Origin: Macropodus opercularis
Lineage: Eukaryota > Chordata > Actinopteri > Anabantiformes > Osphronemidae
Length of the DNA: 64,000 bases
Direction: 5' to 3'
Assembly: GCA_030770545.1 (NCBI GenBank)
Contig: CM061096.1
Span: 14,489,501-14,553,500, forward strand
In this document: piece by piece, positions 55,801-62,195 of the stretch
Position numbering within the stretch: position 1 is the stretch's first letter
How the letters are laid out: each line of letters begins with the position of its first letter
Notes under the pieces: generated by a model
The model's database searches: none
The model's input: the letters and a program-made list of their open reading frames with translations, nothing else
Told to the model about the DNA's origin: nothing
Translations under genes and position numbers: made by a program

Positions 55801-58347
55801 TGTAGGCTTCATTAGAGGATCGCATCCCTCGACCTCTCCCACAGGGAACCCATTCTATTAACCCAGATCTATAATTGACTTCTTCTTTTAAACATACATA
55901 GCTGACAGAGCGACATGGGAAAGAGGGACTGGCAGGAGGCAAAATGGCAGCGGTGGGCTGATTGCTGCAGACAGTGAGATGATCTTCATGATTATATACG
56001 ACATAATGAATCTGCTTTTAGCCACTGTTGTTGAAGAACATCCCTGCTTAGCTATGCTTCACAACCACAGAGAACTCGAAAAGCTCCATTCAAGTAAAGC
56101 AAATGCGCCGTAGTAAAAAAGAAATTCAAGTCAGCCACCTTTCTTTTTCGAAATAATTAATTTTATCCCAATTTTATCTACTCCTGAAGTCACCCCTCAA
56201 GCCGTGACGCTTTAGTGAGTGACTATTTTCAACCGACAGCCAGGAAACAAATGTACAGATGATTATGTTGCGTAATCAAGCTCAAACGGTCCCGCTGTCG
56301 GTGATTCGAGTTCAAAAAGCCGCTTGTGCAGGTGTGCGTGGGTGAAAACTCTGTGTCAAGCTGCACAAACCCGACAGTTGCTATTAGAAAATCTTTACCC
56401 GGGTGTTCCGCAGCGTTCCATGACAAAGCGCCAGGCCTCCGCACTAACATGGACATCAGTTTTAAATTAGACCAGTATGTGTTGGAACTCGCCTCCTCTC
56501 CTTCCTTTCAGACGTTACTACCTGTCTTTATCTCTCCTATATTTAAATGAGCAGCTACTGTAGTTTGGAGCAGTGCTACTTACATTCCCACTGTGCCGGA
56601 GCCGAGGTCGCAAGGCCAGAAACTCATTAAGGAAGTGACATAGCGGGGGCGGTGAGGCCCCGTAATTAAGAGCGGGGACCCCCTGGGTGAGGAGGTATTT
56701 AAATAGATAAAGACACATATGGAGGGTTGGACTGTGTAGCGAGAGTGGGAGGGATATTCAGGGGAGAGTTAAACGTACGACGAATATAGAAGAACAGACG
56801 TCACAAGAAGAACAGGGTGGATTCACACACGACAGATAAAAACGAGACGTTAGATGAGGCTGATAATAATGAGGGTGTGAAATGGGCTTTAAGCCCAAAT
56901 GCAACATAACTACGGTAGGTAAACTACCAAGCAGGTAGTTTACAGCCTGCAGAGGTTGAAAGGAGATAAAGGTTTTAGAAAAGCTATGCAGAAAATAGAA
57001 GAAACTAAGCAGTTTGAGGGGAAGCAGTCCGTTTGGCTATTTGCTCGACAGATCGATCTATAAAACCTGCACGGAATGATCGGTTATACAGAATATGACA
57101 CAGGAAGTCAGACAGCAAGCACCAGCGTTTCCTCTGGGGGCGGCTCGCAGAGTGTTCTGTCAGACTGAAAGGCCACTCCAGAGGGAGGCAGAGGAACTTA
57201 AAGACCCCTGGGTTTTTGAGAGGACGGAGATCCTGAGACAGCTCTTAGGAGAAGGGAAGCAACTGGGTTCGTCCTCCAGAAAGAAAAGATGAGAAACTGC
57301 AGTAGAAAATACAGACACTTCTCAGGTCCTAGAGAGGTGGGATTATAATAAAAGCACCACTTAAAGACACTTCCTGTCAGAGTAAGTGAGAGGGAGAGGA
57401 GAATAGTCAAAGAGAGCTAATTAAATAAGATCAGCCATGATGTGTTAACCTTCAGTAAGATGTTTGTGTGGGTCAAACACTTATTCTGAAATGGTGAGTG
57501 ACAGCACCAAGGATACCTTTAGAAATAAAAGCTGGTGCTGCTCCAGGGAGGGATCGATAAAAGGTTAGTAGTTTCTTCAAAATGATAAGCAGAGATGAAA
57601 GGCGCTCGTATGGATTTCAAGCAGCCAGAATCGAACTGTACACTGGTTTGTGGCGTGTTGCAAAACTCAATAACAGATTTAACATGCCTAACCCCTGGAG
57701 TGCCTTTCAGAATTACTGAAACAGAAATGGATGCTATGGACCTCTAGCCCCAGCTGGTGCCTCCATCGCACCGGAATCACAGAGACGTCGCGCAGATAAA
57801 CAAAACAAATCAATACACGGCCCTTTGTTGCTATTTATTTTCAGGGAGGTTTAGAAAACTGAAATGATTCTGGAAGGCTTGTAACCACACTGTATACTAA
57901 CTGACGAGTTACAGTATCTTAAACAACCGTACACGTGCTGTAATGTCACATCCTGTGTGATTACATGAAACGACTTACATGAGGACGATAACGTCGTTTC
58001 AAATGAATCTAGAATTATTATTTCCTGTTTTGTTATATTAGTGACTTTTTATCTGTGACTGTGTCAAATGTACGCGCTAGAGAAATCCACGTGAACAAGG
58101 GTTTGATAAACGATAAAACTGAAAACAAGAATTGAGAAAAAGGAGGCGGCTGCTCAACCGTGACACGGTTACCTCATGGTTCGAAGGTGAACCGAAATTG
58201 TGCGATTCCTGAGTTTTTCCACTGCTCGCGAATGCAGATGTGCCACCGACGTGTGTGTACTTACATCTGACGCCGGCCCCTTATCAGCTCCTGGACAGGA
58301 GAAAGTGACGAACTCATGGCAGCGCTTGTGAACCACGAAGCAACACA
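24221..58347 (-). CDS. prkcb: prkcb: protein kinase C beta (5'-partial in window; beta-I and beta-II isoforms)
   Basis: Conventional protein kinase C, a Ser/Thr kinase recruited to membranes by calcium (C2) and diacylglycerol (C1A/C1B). Sixteen coding exons are readable: exons 3-16 shared, then the alternative last exons 17 (beta-II) and 18 (beta-I). Their lengths (83, 112, 129, 157, 135, 97, 144, 174, 92, 63, 139, 81, 108, 141 nt) and phases join without a break, giving about 602 residues for beta-I from the C1A domain onward. Kinase landmarks are GKGSFGKV (ATP loop), AVKILKK, YRDLKLDN, DFG, TKTFCGTPDYIAPE, and turn and hydrophobic motifs in both last exons. Two beta-type alternative C-termini rule out PKC alpha and gamma. 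Exons 1-2 (start, pseudosubstrate) were not found and probably lie right of the window. The 3' neighbour cacng3 matches mammalian gene order. Confidence 0.97.
26311..26354 (+). repeat. compound (CT)n(CA)n microsatellite
   Basis: About five CT units followed by about 16 CA units, the same compound type as at 22427. Confidence 0.95.
29416..29433 (+). repeat. A18 homopolymer
   Basis: Eighteen consecutive A residues; no retroposon body is evident beside it. Confidence 0.9.
30742..30747 (-). other. prkcb: candidate beta-II polyadenylation signal
   Basis: Minus-strand AATAAA about 510 bp past the beta-II stop codon. If used, exon 17 would be a true terminal exon instead of being spliced on to exon 18. 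Confidence 0.35.
31258..31434 (-). CDS. prkcb: prkcb exon 17: beta-II specific C-terminus (V5)
   Basis: 58 codons plus TGA. It begins CGRDAENFDRFFTRHPPVLT, has the turn motif LTPPD and the hydrophobic motif FQGFSF, and ends INPEFPGTPAPTTAAEQA. The N-terminal two thirds match mammalian PKC-beta-II closely. The last about 12 residues are a Pro/Thr/Ala-rich tail instead of the mammalian FLKPEVKS ending. The acceptor is TCAACAG|TGTGG, preceded by a long C/T-rich tract. In mammals this exon is chosen by regulated splicing (insulin, SR proteins); the same control here is inference. Confidence 0.95.
   Translation of the reverse strand, partial: CGRDAENFDRFFTRHPPVLTPPDEEVIQNLDQDEFQGFSFINPEFPGTPAPTTAAEQA
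31441..31570 (-). promoter_or_regulatory. prkcb: extended polypyrimidine tract upstream of the beta-II exon
   Basis: On the transcribed strand about 120 nt before the beta-II acceptor are almost wholly C and T (runs such as CTCCCTCCCTACCCC and CTCCCCCCCTCCC). Only the last 20-30 nt, including CATGTGCACC and CAACAG, break the pattern. Such tracts bind PTB and PCBP proteins and often mark regulated exons. A role in beta-I/beta-II choice is inference. Confidence 0.4.
31571..34443 (-). other. prkcb: prkcb intron 16, remaining part
   Basis: About 2.9 kb of AT-rich intron without a recognised gene, large repeat or mobile element; a T run lies near 32957-32966. Confidence 0.85.
34444..34584 (-). 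CDS. prkcb: prkcb exon 16 (last shared exon)
   Basis: 141 nt, phase 0, encoding LMTKHPAKRLGCGPEGERDI, REHSFFRYMDWEKLENKEVQ and PPFKPRA. It ends the kinase core. The donor AGAGCT|GTAAGT is the branch point for the C-terminal choice: it can join the beta-II exon at 31434 or the beta-I exon at 24376, both in phase 0. The acceptor is TTCCAG|CTGATG. Confidence 0.97.
34585..37462 (-). other. prkcb: prkcb intron 15
   Basis: 2.9-kb intron with a long GT microsatellite at 36867-36933, next to an AT-rich stretch with repeated AAATATT words (36740-36785). No coding sequence was recognised. Confidence 0.85.
36867..36933 (+). repeat. (GT)n microsatellite with CGCG interruption
   Basis: About 33 GT units broken once by GCGCG near 36905-36909. 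An overlapping frame rich in Val-Cys is an artefact of this repeat. Confidence 0.95.
37463..37570 (-). CDS. prkcb: prkcb exon 15
   Basis: 108 nt, phase 0, encoding PPFDGEDEDELFQSIMEHHV, then SYPKSLSKEAVAICKG, the conventional-PKC C-lobe segment with the acidic GEDEDELFQSI stretch. The acceptor is CTCCAG|CCTCC and the donor is AAGGG|GTGAGT. Confidence 0.96.
37571..37895 (-). other. prkcb: prkcb intron 14
   Basis: 325-bp intron; nothing notable seen in it. Confidence 0.9.
37896..37976 (-). CDS. prkcb: prkcb exon 14
   Basis: 81 nt, phase 0, encoding IIAYQPYGKSVDWWAFGVLL, then YEMLAGQ: the C-lobe alpha-F region (SVDWWAFGVLLYEM). The acceptor is TTTCAG|ATCATAG and the donor is GACAG|GTCGGT. Introns 12 and 13 on the upstream side are only 123 and 112 bp. 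Confidence 0.96.
38089..38227 (-). CDS. prkcb: prkcb exon 13 (catalytic loop, DFG, activation loop)
   Basis: 139 nt encoding DLKLDNVMLDCEGHIKIADF, GMCKENMQDGVTTKTFCGTP and DYIAPE. It contains the catalytic Asp (RDLKLDN), the magnesium-binding DFG, the PDK1 activation-loop Thr in TKTFCGTP and the APE motif. All residues needed for catalysis are present. The acceptor is CTGCAG|AGACC and the donor is CTGAG|GTAAAG. Confidence 0.97.
38351..38413 (-). CDS. prkcb: prkcb exon 12
   Basis: 63-nt exon encoding FYAAEIAIGLFFLHTKGIIY plus the first two bases of the catalytic-loop Arg codon. It forms the helix leading into the catalytic loop. The acceptor is GTGTAG|ATTC and the donor is ACAG|GTAACC. It is too short for a long open frame and was placed by homology and splice signals. 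Confidence 0.95.
38414..39306 (-). other. prkcb: prkcb intron 11
   Basis: 893-bp intron. It starts on the minus strand with the donor and the CA microsatellite at 39279-39300. The segment 38780-38900 (with CTGCCAGAGGGAAGAAACT) vaguely resembles decayed LINE sequence, but I cannot confirm this. Confidence 0.85.
39279..39300 (-). repeat. prkcb: (CA)11 microsatellite adjoining the exon 11 donor
   Basis: On the transcribed strand eleven AC units start at intron base 7, directly after GTGAGT. Intronic CA repeats near 5' splice sites can bind hnRNP L. Confidence 0.95.
39307..39398 (-). CDS. prkcb: prkcb exon 11 (kinase hinge)
   Basis: 92 nt encoding DRLYFVMEYINGGDLMYQIQ, then QVGKFKEPHAV. It is the kinase hinge (VMEYINGGDL) linking the lobes and contacting adenine. 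The acceptor is TTCCTAG and the donor is GCTGT|GTGAGT. A (CA)11 microsatellite starts at intron base 7. Confidence 0.96.
39399..40328 (-). other. prkcb: prkcb intron 10
   Basis: 930-bp intron with no recognised gene or mobile element. Confidence 0.9.
40329..40502 (-). CDS. prkcb: prkcb exon 10 (kinase N-lobe)
   Basis: 174 nt (58 codons) encoding VMLAERKGTEELYAVKILKK, DVVIQDDDVECTMVEKRVLA and LSGKPPFLTQLHSTFQTM. It carries the ATP-anchoring lysine in AVKILKK and the alpha-C helix glutamate region (VECTMVEKRVL). The acceptor is CTTTAG|GTGATG and the donor is CTATG|GTGGGT. Confidence 0.97.
43727..44080 (+). repeat. pyrimidine-rich low-complexity tract
   Basis: About 350 bp rich in CT, CTC and TTC words with short breaks. 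It produces long but meaningless Ser/Leu/Pro-rich frames. Confidence 0.7.
44245..44405 (+). repeat. fragment of a common fish interspersed repeat (LINE-tail-like)
   Basis: The succession GGTTAATTGGCAACCCCACA, GTAGGTGTGAATCCGATG, GGACTGGCAGCCTGTCC, CAGCTGGGATCAGCTCCAGC and GCGTTAATGGACGGACGGAC follows, with decay, a repeat tail seen very often in fish introns (GTTAATTGG...GTCCAGGGTG...CAGCTGGGATAGGCTCCAGC...GGATGGATGG). I recognise the pattern but cannot name the family with certainty. Confidence 0.65.
44768..44911 (-). CDS. prkcb: prkcb exon 9 (V3 hinge and kinase ATP loop)
   Basis: 144 nt, phase 0 at both ends, encoding RAKIGPGKNTEGKSANAASR, FDSNGNQDRMKLSDFNFLMV and LGKGSFGK. The first half is the variable hinge, diverged from mammals and one residue shorter. 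The second half begins the kinase domain with the glycine-rich loop GKGSFG. The acceptor is CATCTAG and the donor is CAAG|GTGAGG. Confidence 0.96.
44912..47506 (-). other. prkcb: prkcb intron 8
   Basis: 2.6-kb intron containing the (TG)24 microsatellite at 46806-46853; otherwise no recognised element. Confidence 0.9.
46806..46853 (+). repeat. (TG)24 microsatellite
   Basis: Twenty-four uninterrupted TG units, the longest pure dinucleotide array in the window. Confidence 0.97.
47507..47603 (-). CDS. prkcb: prkcb exon 8 (C2 end and start of V3 hinge)
   Basis: 97 nt encoding [20 protein letters not shown], then EEGNEELRQKFE. It closes C2 and opens the V3 hinge. It is nearly identical to mammalian PKC-beta; EEG replaces the usual SEA after PPEG. 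The acceptor is TCCTCAG|GTTTAAG and the donor is TTGAG|GTGTGT. Confidence 0.96.
47604..48603 (-). other. prkcb: prkcb intron 7
   Basis: 1.0-kb intron. Apart from the triple ACATGGGGA repeat at its 5' end, nothing notable was seen. Confidence 0.9.
48572..48600 (-). repeat. prkcb: ACATGGGGA tandem triplet beside the exon 7 donor
   Basis: On the transcribed strand, three copies of a nonamer (ACATGGGGA, ACATGGGGA, ACATGGGGT) start at intron base 7, right after GTGAGG. Each has a GGGG run, a known intronic enhancer type (hnRNP H/F). Confidence 0.85.
48604..48738 (-). CDS. prkcb: prkcb exon 7 (C2, calcium loop 3)
   Basis: 135 nt encoding HLKEYDKDRRLSVEVWDWDL, then TSRNDFMGSLSFGISELQKQ and GVDGW. 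WDWDLTSRNDFMG holds the remaining calcium-coordinating aspartates of the C2 domain. The acceptor is CCTCCAG|CCACC and the donor is GGATG|GTGAGG. A tandem ACATGGGGA repeat starts just after the donor. Confidence 0.96.
48739..49377 (-). other. prkcb: prkcb intron 6
   Basis: 639-bp AT-rich intron with no recognised element. Confidence 0.9.
49378..49534 (-). CDS. prkcb: prkcb exon 6 (C2, calcium loop 1 and basic patch)
   Basis: 157 nt encoding KEARNLVPMDPNGLSDPYVK, then LKLIPDPRSESKQKTKTIKC and CLNPVWNETFK. The MDPNGLSDPYVK loop carries two of the calcium-binding aspartates. KLKLIPDP with SKQKTKTIK is the basic patch that binds PIP2 in conventional PKCs. The acceptor is CTTCCAG|TCAAAG and the donor is AAATT|GTGAGG. 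Confidence 0.97.
49710..49800 (+). repeat. possible tRNA-derived SINE fragment
   Basis: The order AGCGGTTAAAGCCTCGGGGT ... GAAGGTTGCCAGTTCCAAC resembles the tRNA-like head of fish SINEs, with a degenerate B box (GTTCCAAC). No body or tail is recognisable. Confidence 0.3.
50441..51033 (+). repeat. nonamer minisatellite (TGTTGGGRC)n with internal segmental duplication
   Basis: About 65 units of a 9-bp motif, mostly TGTTGGGGC, TGTTGGGTC, TGTTGGGAC and TGTAGGGAC. The segment 50478-50666 recurs without mismatch at 50715-50903 (189 bp, offset 237 bp), including the rare variant GGGACTCTTGGGGAC. G runs spaced by about six bases fit the G-quadruplex pattern on the plus strand, which is the template strand for prkcb. 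The long frames across it (Leu/Gly/Cys-rich, Gln/Pro/Thr-rich) exist because a 9-bp unit keeps its frame and lacks stops. Confidence 0.97.
53112..53124 (+). promoter_or_regulatory. candidate CTCF-binding motif
   Basis: CCAGCAGGGGGCG matches the vertebrate CTCF core consensus closely. It lies in prkcb intron 5, about 70 bp past exon 5. Motif match only; no occupancy data. Confidence 0.35.
53197..53325 (-). CDS. prkcb: prkcb exon 5 (C1B end, linker to C2)
   Basis: 129 nt encoding CMMNIHKRCVANVPSLCGTD, then HTERRGRIQITAEVKTNVLTIT. It completes C1B (CMMNIHKRC, PSLC) and starts the first C2 beta strand. The acceptor is TCCACAG|ACTG and the donor is TACCA|GTAAGT. The exon 4/5 junction codon reads CAC (His) where mammalian PKC-beta has Thr; the zinc-binding CxxC spacing is kept. 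Confidence 0.95.
53476..53587 (-). CDS. prkcb: prkcb exon 4 (C1B, first part)
   Basis: 112 nt encoding DPRAKHRFKIHTYSSPTFCD, then HCGSLLYGLIHQGMRCE. This is the start of the diacylglycerol/phorbol-binding C1B domain with the H, CDHC and MRC zinc ligands and the GLIHQG loop. The acceptor is CTTCCAG|GATCC and the donor is GAAC|GTACGT. Confidence 0.96.
54161..54182 (+). repeat. (AC)11 microsatellite
   Basis: Eleven AC units in prkcb intron 3. Confidence 0.95.
56884..56943. repeat. two adjacent perfect hairpins
   Basis: GGGCTTTAAGCCC (56884-56896) is a near-palindrome. 22 bp further, GTAAACTACC and GGTAGTTTAC (56919-56928 and 56934-56943) form a perfect 10-bp stem around the loop AAGCA. Confidence 0.75.
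58265..58347 (-). CDS. prkcb: prkcb exon 3 (end of C1A)
   Basis: 83 nt reading CCFVVHKRCHEFVTFSCPGA then DKGPASD, the second half of the C1A zinc-finger domain with its HKRC and FSC zinc ligands. The acceptor is TCCACAG|TG and the donor is AGAT|GTAAGT. The first two bases complete a valine codon begun in exon 2. It is the most 5' prkcb exon visible here. Confidence 0.96.
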
Positions 58348-58833
58348 CTGTGGAGAGAAAACACACATTAAATGACAACCTTTTAATTCCACTGCATGTT
58401 TGAGTCCGTCAGGTGAACCTCATGGTCACAGCTAATTATTATGAAGAGAGATTTTATACTAGACGTGTCAACACATGATCCCAGGCTGTATGTATGTACA
58501 TCCCACCATGCAATTATTCTGCAGACCCACGCCTTCATAATGTTGGTTTACCTTGACATGGGTTAAATTAAAGCTAAATTACAGATGATTAGGAAAACGG
58601 GCTGTTCTGCCGTCTCTAAATTAGCTCTTACTTAACCTAGGACAAGCGTCAGCGCTGGAAAATGTACAGAGAAACGCTGCGCTTCTGTCTTCACACCCAC
58701 ATTCTCCTATTGTCACTCCCGCACTGTTGACTCACTGTCAGCCCCTCTAGATAAGAGCACTTTTTAAATGTCTACAATGTACTGTACTGTTATCAGCACC
58801 AAAAATATGTTAATTAACAAATTCACTCGCTGG

Positions 58834-58852
58834 AAAAAAAAAAAAAAAAAAA
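58834..58852 (+). repeat. A19 homopolymer
   Basis: Nineteen consecutive A residues with no recognisable retroposon upstream. Confidence 0.9.
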
Positions 58853-59261
58853 GGTTGACTTTTGAAATGAGTCCACAGATGGACACGCGCATGGAGGATC
58901 AAAGGACGTTTGCACAATCAGAATCAAAATGAGATGAGAAGCGTAACATGGCTCCACTTCTCAGGTTGCTAACAATCAGCGGTGCAGAAAGACGTGGAAG
59001 CCGAATAGCGAGCCTGACATCTCTTCCCTGATCAGCGTCAGTTCCACTGACAGGCACAACGAACAGAGGAGGCTAAAAATATCTCACAGCCACACGTACA
59101 GTCTGTGCGATTGTTCCCCTAAGTATATTTACATAGTGTGTAGTAGGGCTAAGTGAGCGACGCAGGGAAGCAGGGCAAGCAGTGAGATTTAATGACAGCA
59201 GCAGGCAAAACAGGTTAGAGAGAGACTAAAAGATAATACAGGTACAAGAACAACAACCAAG

Positions 59262-59284
59262 TCGTTAAGGTAAGTCCTTAACGA
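59262..59284. repeat. perfect 9-bp hairpin
   Basis: TCGTTAAGG and CCTTAACGA pair perfectly around the loop TAAGT. Confidence 0.8.
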
Positions 59285-60046
59285 AAGGAGAGTCAAAGAG
59301 GAAAAACATAATGGAGATAATAATGTGATAATAAACTGATTACTGCAACTGCTGATCAGAAAAGGCAAAAGACAGAAATAAAACCTCCCAGCAGCCGGTG
59401 AGAGACTGCAAAAGACATTTTATAGACGGGACGATCAATGACTAATCCAGAAAACGACCTAGTGAGATATCTATAAAGAAAAGTTCATAACGAATTCATA
59501 ATGAATGCGATTTGTTAAAAACGGAACAGATACATTTCACGTAAGCAGTAGTGGCAGCATTTAAACGTTGAATTAACGGCAGAGCTGCTGAATGAGGCTG
59601 AACATCTGTCCCTGAACGCCTCGCTGAGAGTTATGGTCACTCCTGCCCAGCGGAGGCTGCAGACCTCTGTCTTTGTGAGCGCAGACCCTTCTCCTCACTG
59701 GAATGAACGCTGCGAGAATCACACGCTCAAAAATGCATTTCCACACTCGAGTAGGATGTTCACACGATCAGCGGGCTGATAAGGAACCGCCAGAGAAATC
59801 AACAGTACTTCATTAAATATGCGTCACAAATTCCACACAGTCCACATATATCTGAGCTGAGGACCGCTTCATTCCGTCAGACGTGTTTCTCTCGTCTGGT
59901 GTTAGTGTCAGAGTTTGTCACTGCAGTAGACTCCACCAACGGATCATTTACATATATGTGAGACCAGAAAGCTATTTAATTCTATTCTGTTCTATTATGT
60001 TGTCAAACCTGCAGTGATTAGAGGGATTACAATTAGCACACGCACG

Positions 60047-60071
60047 CACACACACACACACACACACACAC
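60047..60071 (+). repeat. (CA)n microsatellite
   Basis: About 12 CA units, preceded by CACG variants. Confidence 0.95.
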
Positions 60072-62162
60072 CTCAACGTTAGTTCCTACTCCTACTCAAT
60101 ATCTTCTCTTTGGTCACACTGCCCACTCACTGTGATAATACCACACACACAGACCGCCCACACATTACAATGATATTACAGATTGAATACTCTGAGTGAG
60201 GGTGGAGGGGAAGAGGCAGCGGTAGAAACGGTGAGAGCTGGGTGCACACATCGCTTCAAGGCAGCTGCTCTTTTGGTGTAGTGCTTCTGCCAAATCCCTC
60301 ACCAAAACAGACGCACACACAAGTAAGAGCCGTGTGCTCCAGCGATGTGGCCCTGGGGCCAAAATAAACCATACATGAAAATAGTCAGCATCAGTAACCA
60401 CGTGTAAATCTGGTTTCAGTTTGGGTATATGAATTTGAAAAATGTTTTCTTGTAAGTTCATGCAAGTCTGTTTTCATAGCATCTCACCTCAGCCAACTTT
60501 TCAGTGTTCAGGTGAAAGTTTAAGTTTATTTATCTTTAAGTTACAACAGAAGGATGGAAACAATAAGAAGAATTCGTTATTACCATCTGTCAGAGCAAAG
60601 ATGACAGAAGCCCTGATCCTCTCTGAGCAGGTGGTTTGGCATCTTGTTGGCCGCACGTGAGAGTCAGCTCATAACAGCTGGTGGTTAAGCCAGTCGCTTA
60701 ACATTCAAGACGCATTCGTTCCTGGATGTCAGTGGATTATTTTTGATTCCGAATCCCAGATAAAAGATAAATACCGCCATCATTCCCCACACTGCCCCTG
60801 GACTTCTCACAAACCCCGCCCCCTGCGGTGACCTCTCGTCTCGGCCTTTCAGTGCGACTCTGGTGTAGCTGGCAGCCTGCCCACCGGCCTTCATTATTTA
60901 TTGTGCACATCAAATATACATGGGTTCCTCATTGTCGTCTCTTTCTGTCCAGCGGGTTCTTCGCCGTATGTTAGCGCAGAGCTAAACAGCCATGTCACAC
61001 CGCAGGAGCTTGCACTACATGCAGCAGTTAGCGCCCGGGATCCTTCCTCTGCCAACACGGAGCGACCTCCGATGCTGGCGGCGAGGAAGACGCAGGAGGA
61101 CAAATCGGGTTCGTGCAAACTAAAGGCGAAGAGGAATTTACAGCTACTGTAAATGTACTCAGTCAGTTCTATGAGCAAGAATGAACATGTTCTGTCCCAA
61201 AAGCAGGTTTATCCCTGGAGAGAGCAAGTCACCGCCTGCAGATCAATTCTGTGGCCCAGACTTTTTGCATTTGCACAATGACCACATGTGATTTGTAGTT
61301 TGTTCCAGAAGTAGATTAACATGTGTTAAAAAAACCAAAAAACAAATCCACTACCATTAGTATTTTCTACCATGTTGTCCTCTGCTTCTTGTTCCAGTGT
61401 ATTCTGTGTATGAAATGCTGGCAGAACACTGATGCTGTGCTCAGTCCTCTAATCAGCTGCCAATATGCGTGTACTTGCATTTGTATGTGTGTGCGTGTGC
61501 ACAGGAGCAGCGGTGACACGTTGTACAACCATGTCCCAGATTTAGACGCTGTGAGACTCAGTTGCCGGGTTCAGCGCTGCATCGCACAGCGCTTTAGTCA
61601 CACGTGTTTATTATTCCATAGCTTTGGTGATGCATCACCTATAGCACAGATTGTGTGGACTGTGTCGGTGTTAAACATCTAACAGCTAATGTAGGTTGAT
61701 TTGAGGTGATTTATCGGGGATCACAAGCCAGTGGCCCCCAATAGGAGACATTGATGATGCGGGGGAGTCTTCCAGCTCATAATCAGGTCACCATATGAAA
61801 ATGGGACAGTGAAAAATTAGGAACAATGGAAATGGGCTCTGTGCTGTATGGCACATCTCATCTTACGCTCTAAACTGTCTTGACTGGCTCCAGCAGAGAG
61901 TCCGTGGACTACGGCCCGGCAGACCTGGCACAGTGTTGAAACGGCGTGAAGGTCTAGGGAGCCAGACTACTGCTCCGGATTCTTGCTTTTCCTACTGTCT
62001 CAGAGAAGAGGAAACGTCCTGTTGGGTGGGGTGGAAGACTCAAAGCAGCCGATGCAACAGGAGGCCGACCAGAAGAAGGAGAGCACGGTGATAGAGAAGA
62101 GAAGGCAAGAAAAAGAAAGTCAATAATGCGAACAAACACGCCATTCAACTCGGGCACCTCCC

Positions 62163-62195
62163 TGTGTGTGTGTGTGTGTGTGCGTGTGTGTGTGT
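62163..62195 (+). repeat. (TG)n microsatellite with one CG interruption
   Basis: About 16 TG units broken once by CG. Confidence 0.95.

Larger units (their letters stand above)
53588..58264 (-). other. prkcb: prkcb intron 3
   Basis: 4.7-kb intron with a CA microsatellite at 54161-54182 and a pair of small hairpins at 56884-56943. No gene or transposon was recognised. Confidence 0.85.
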
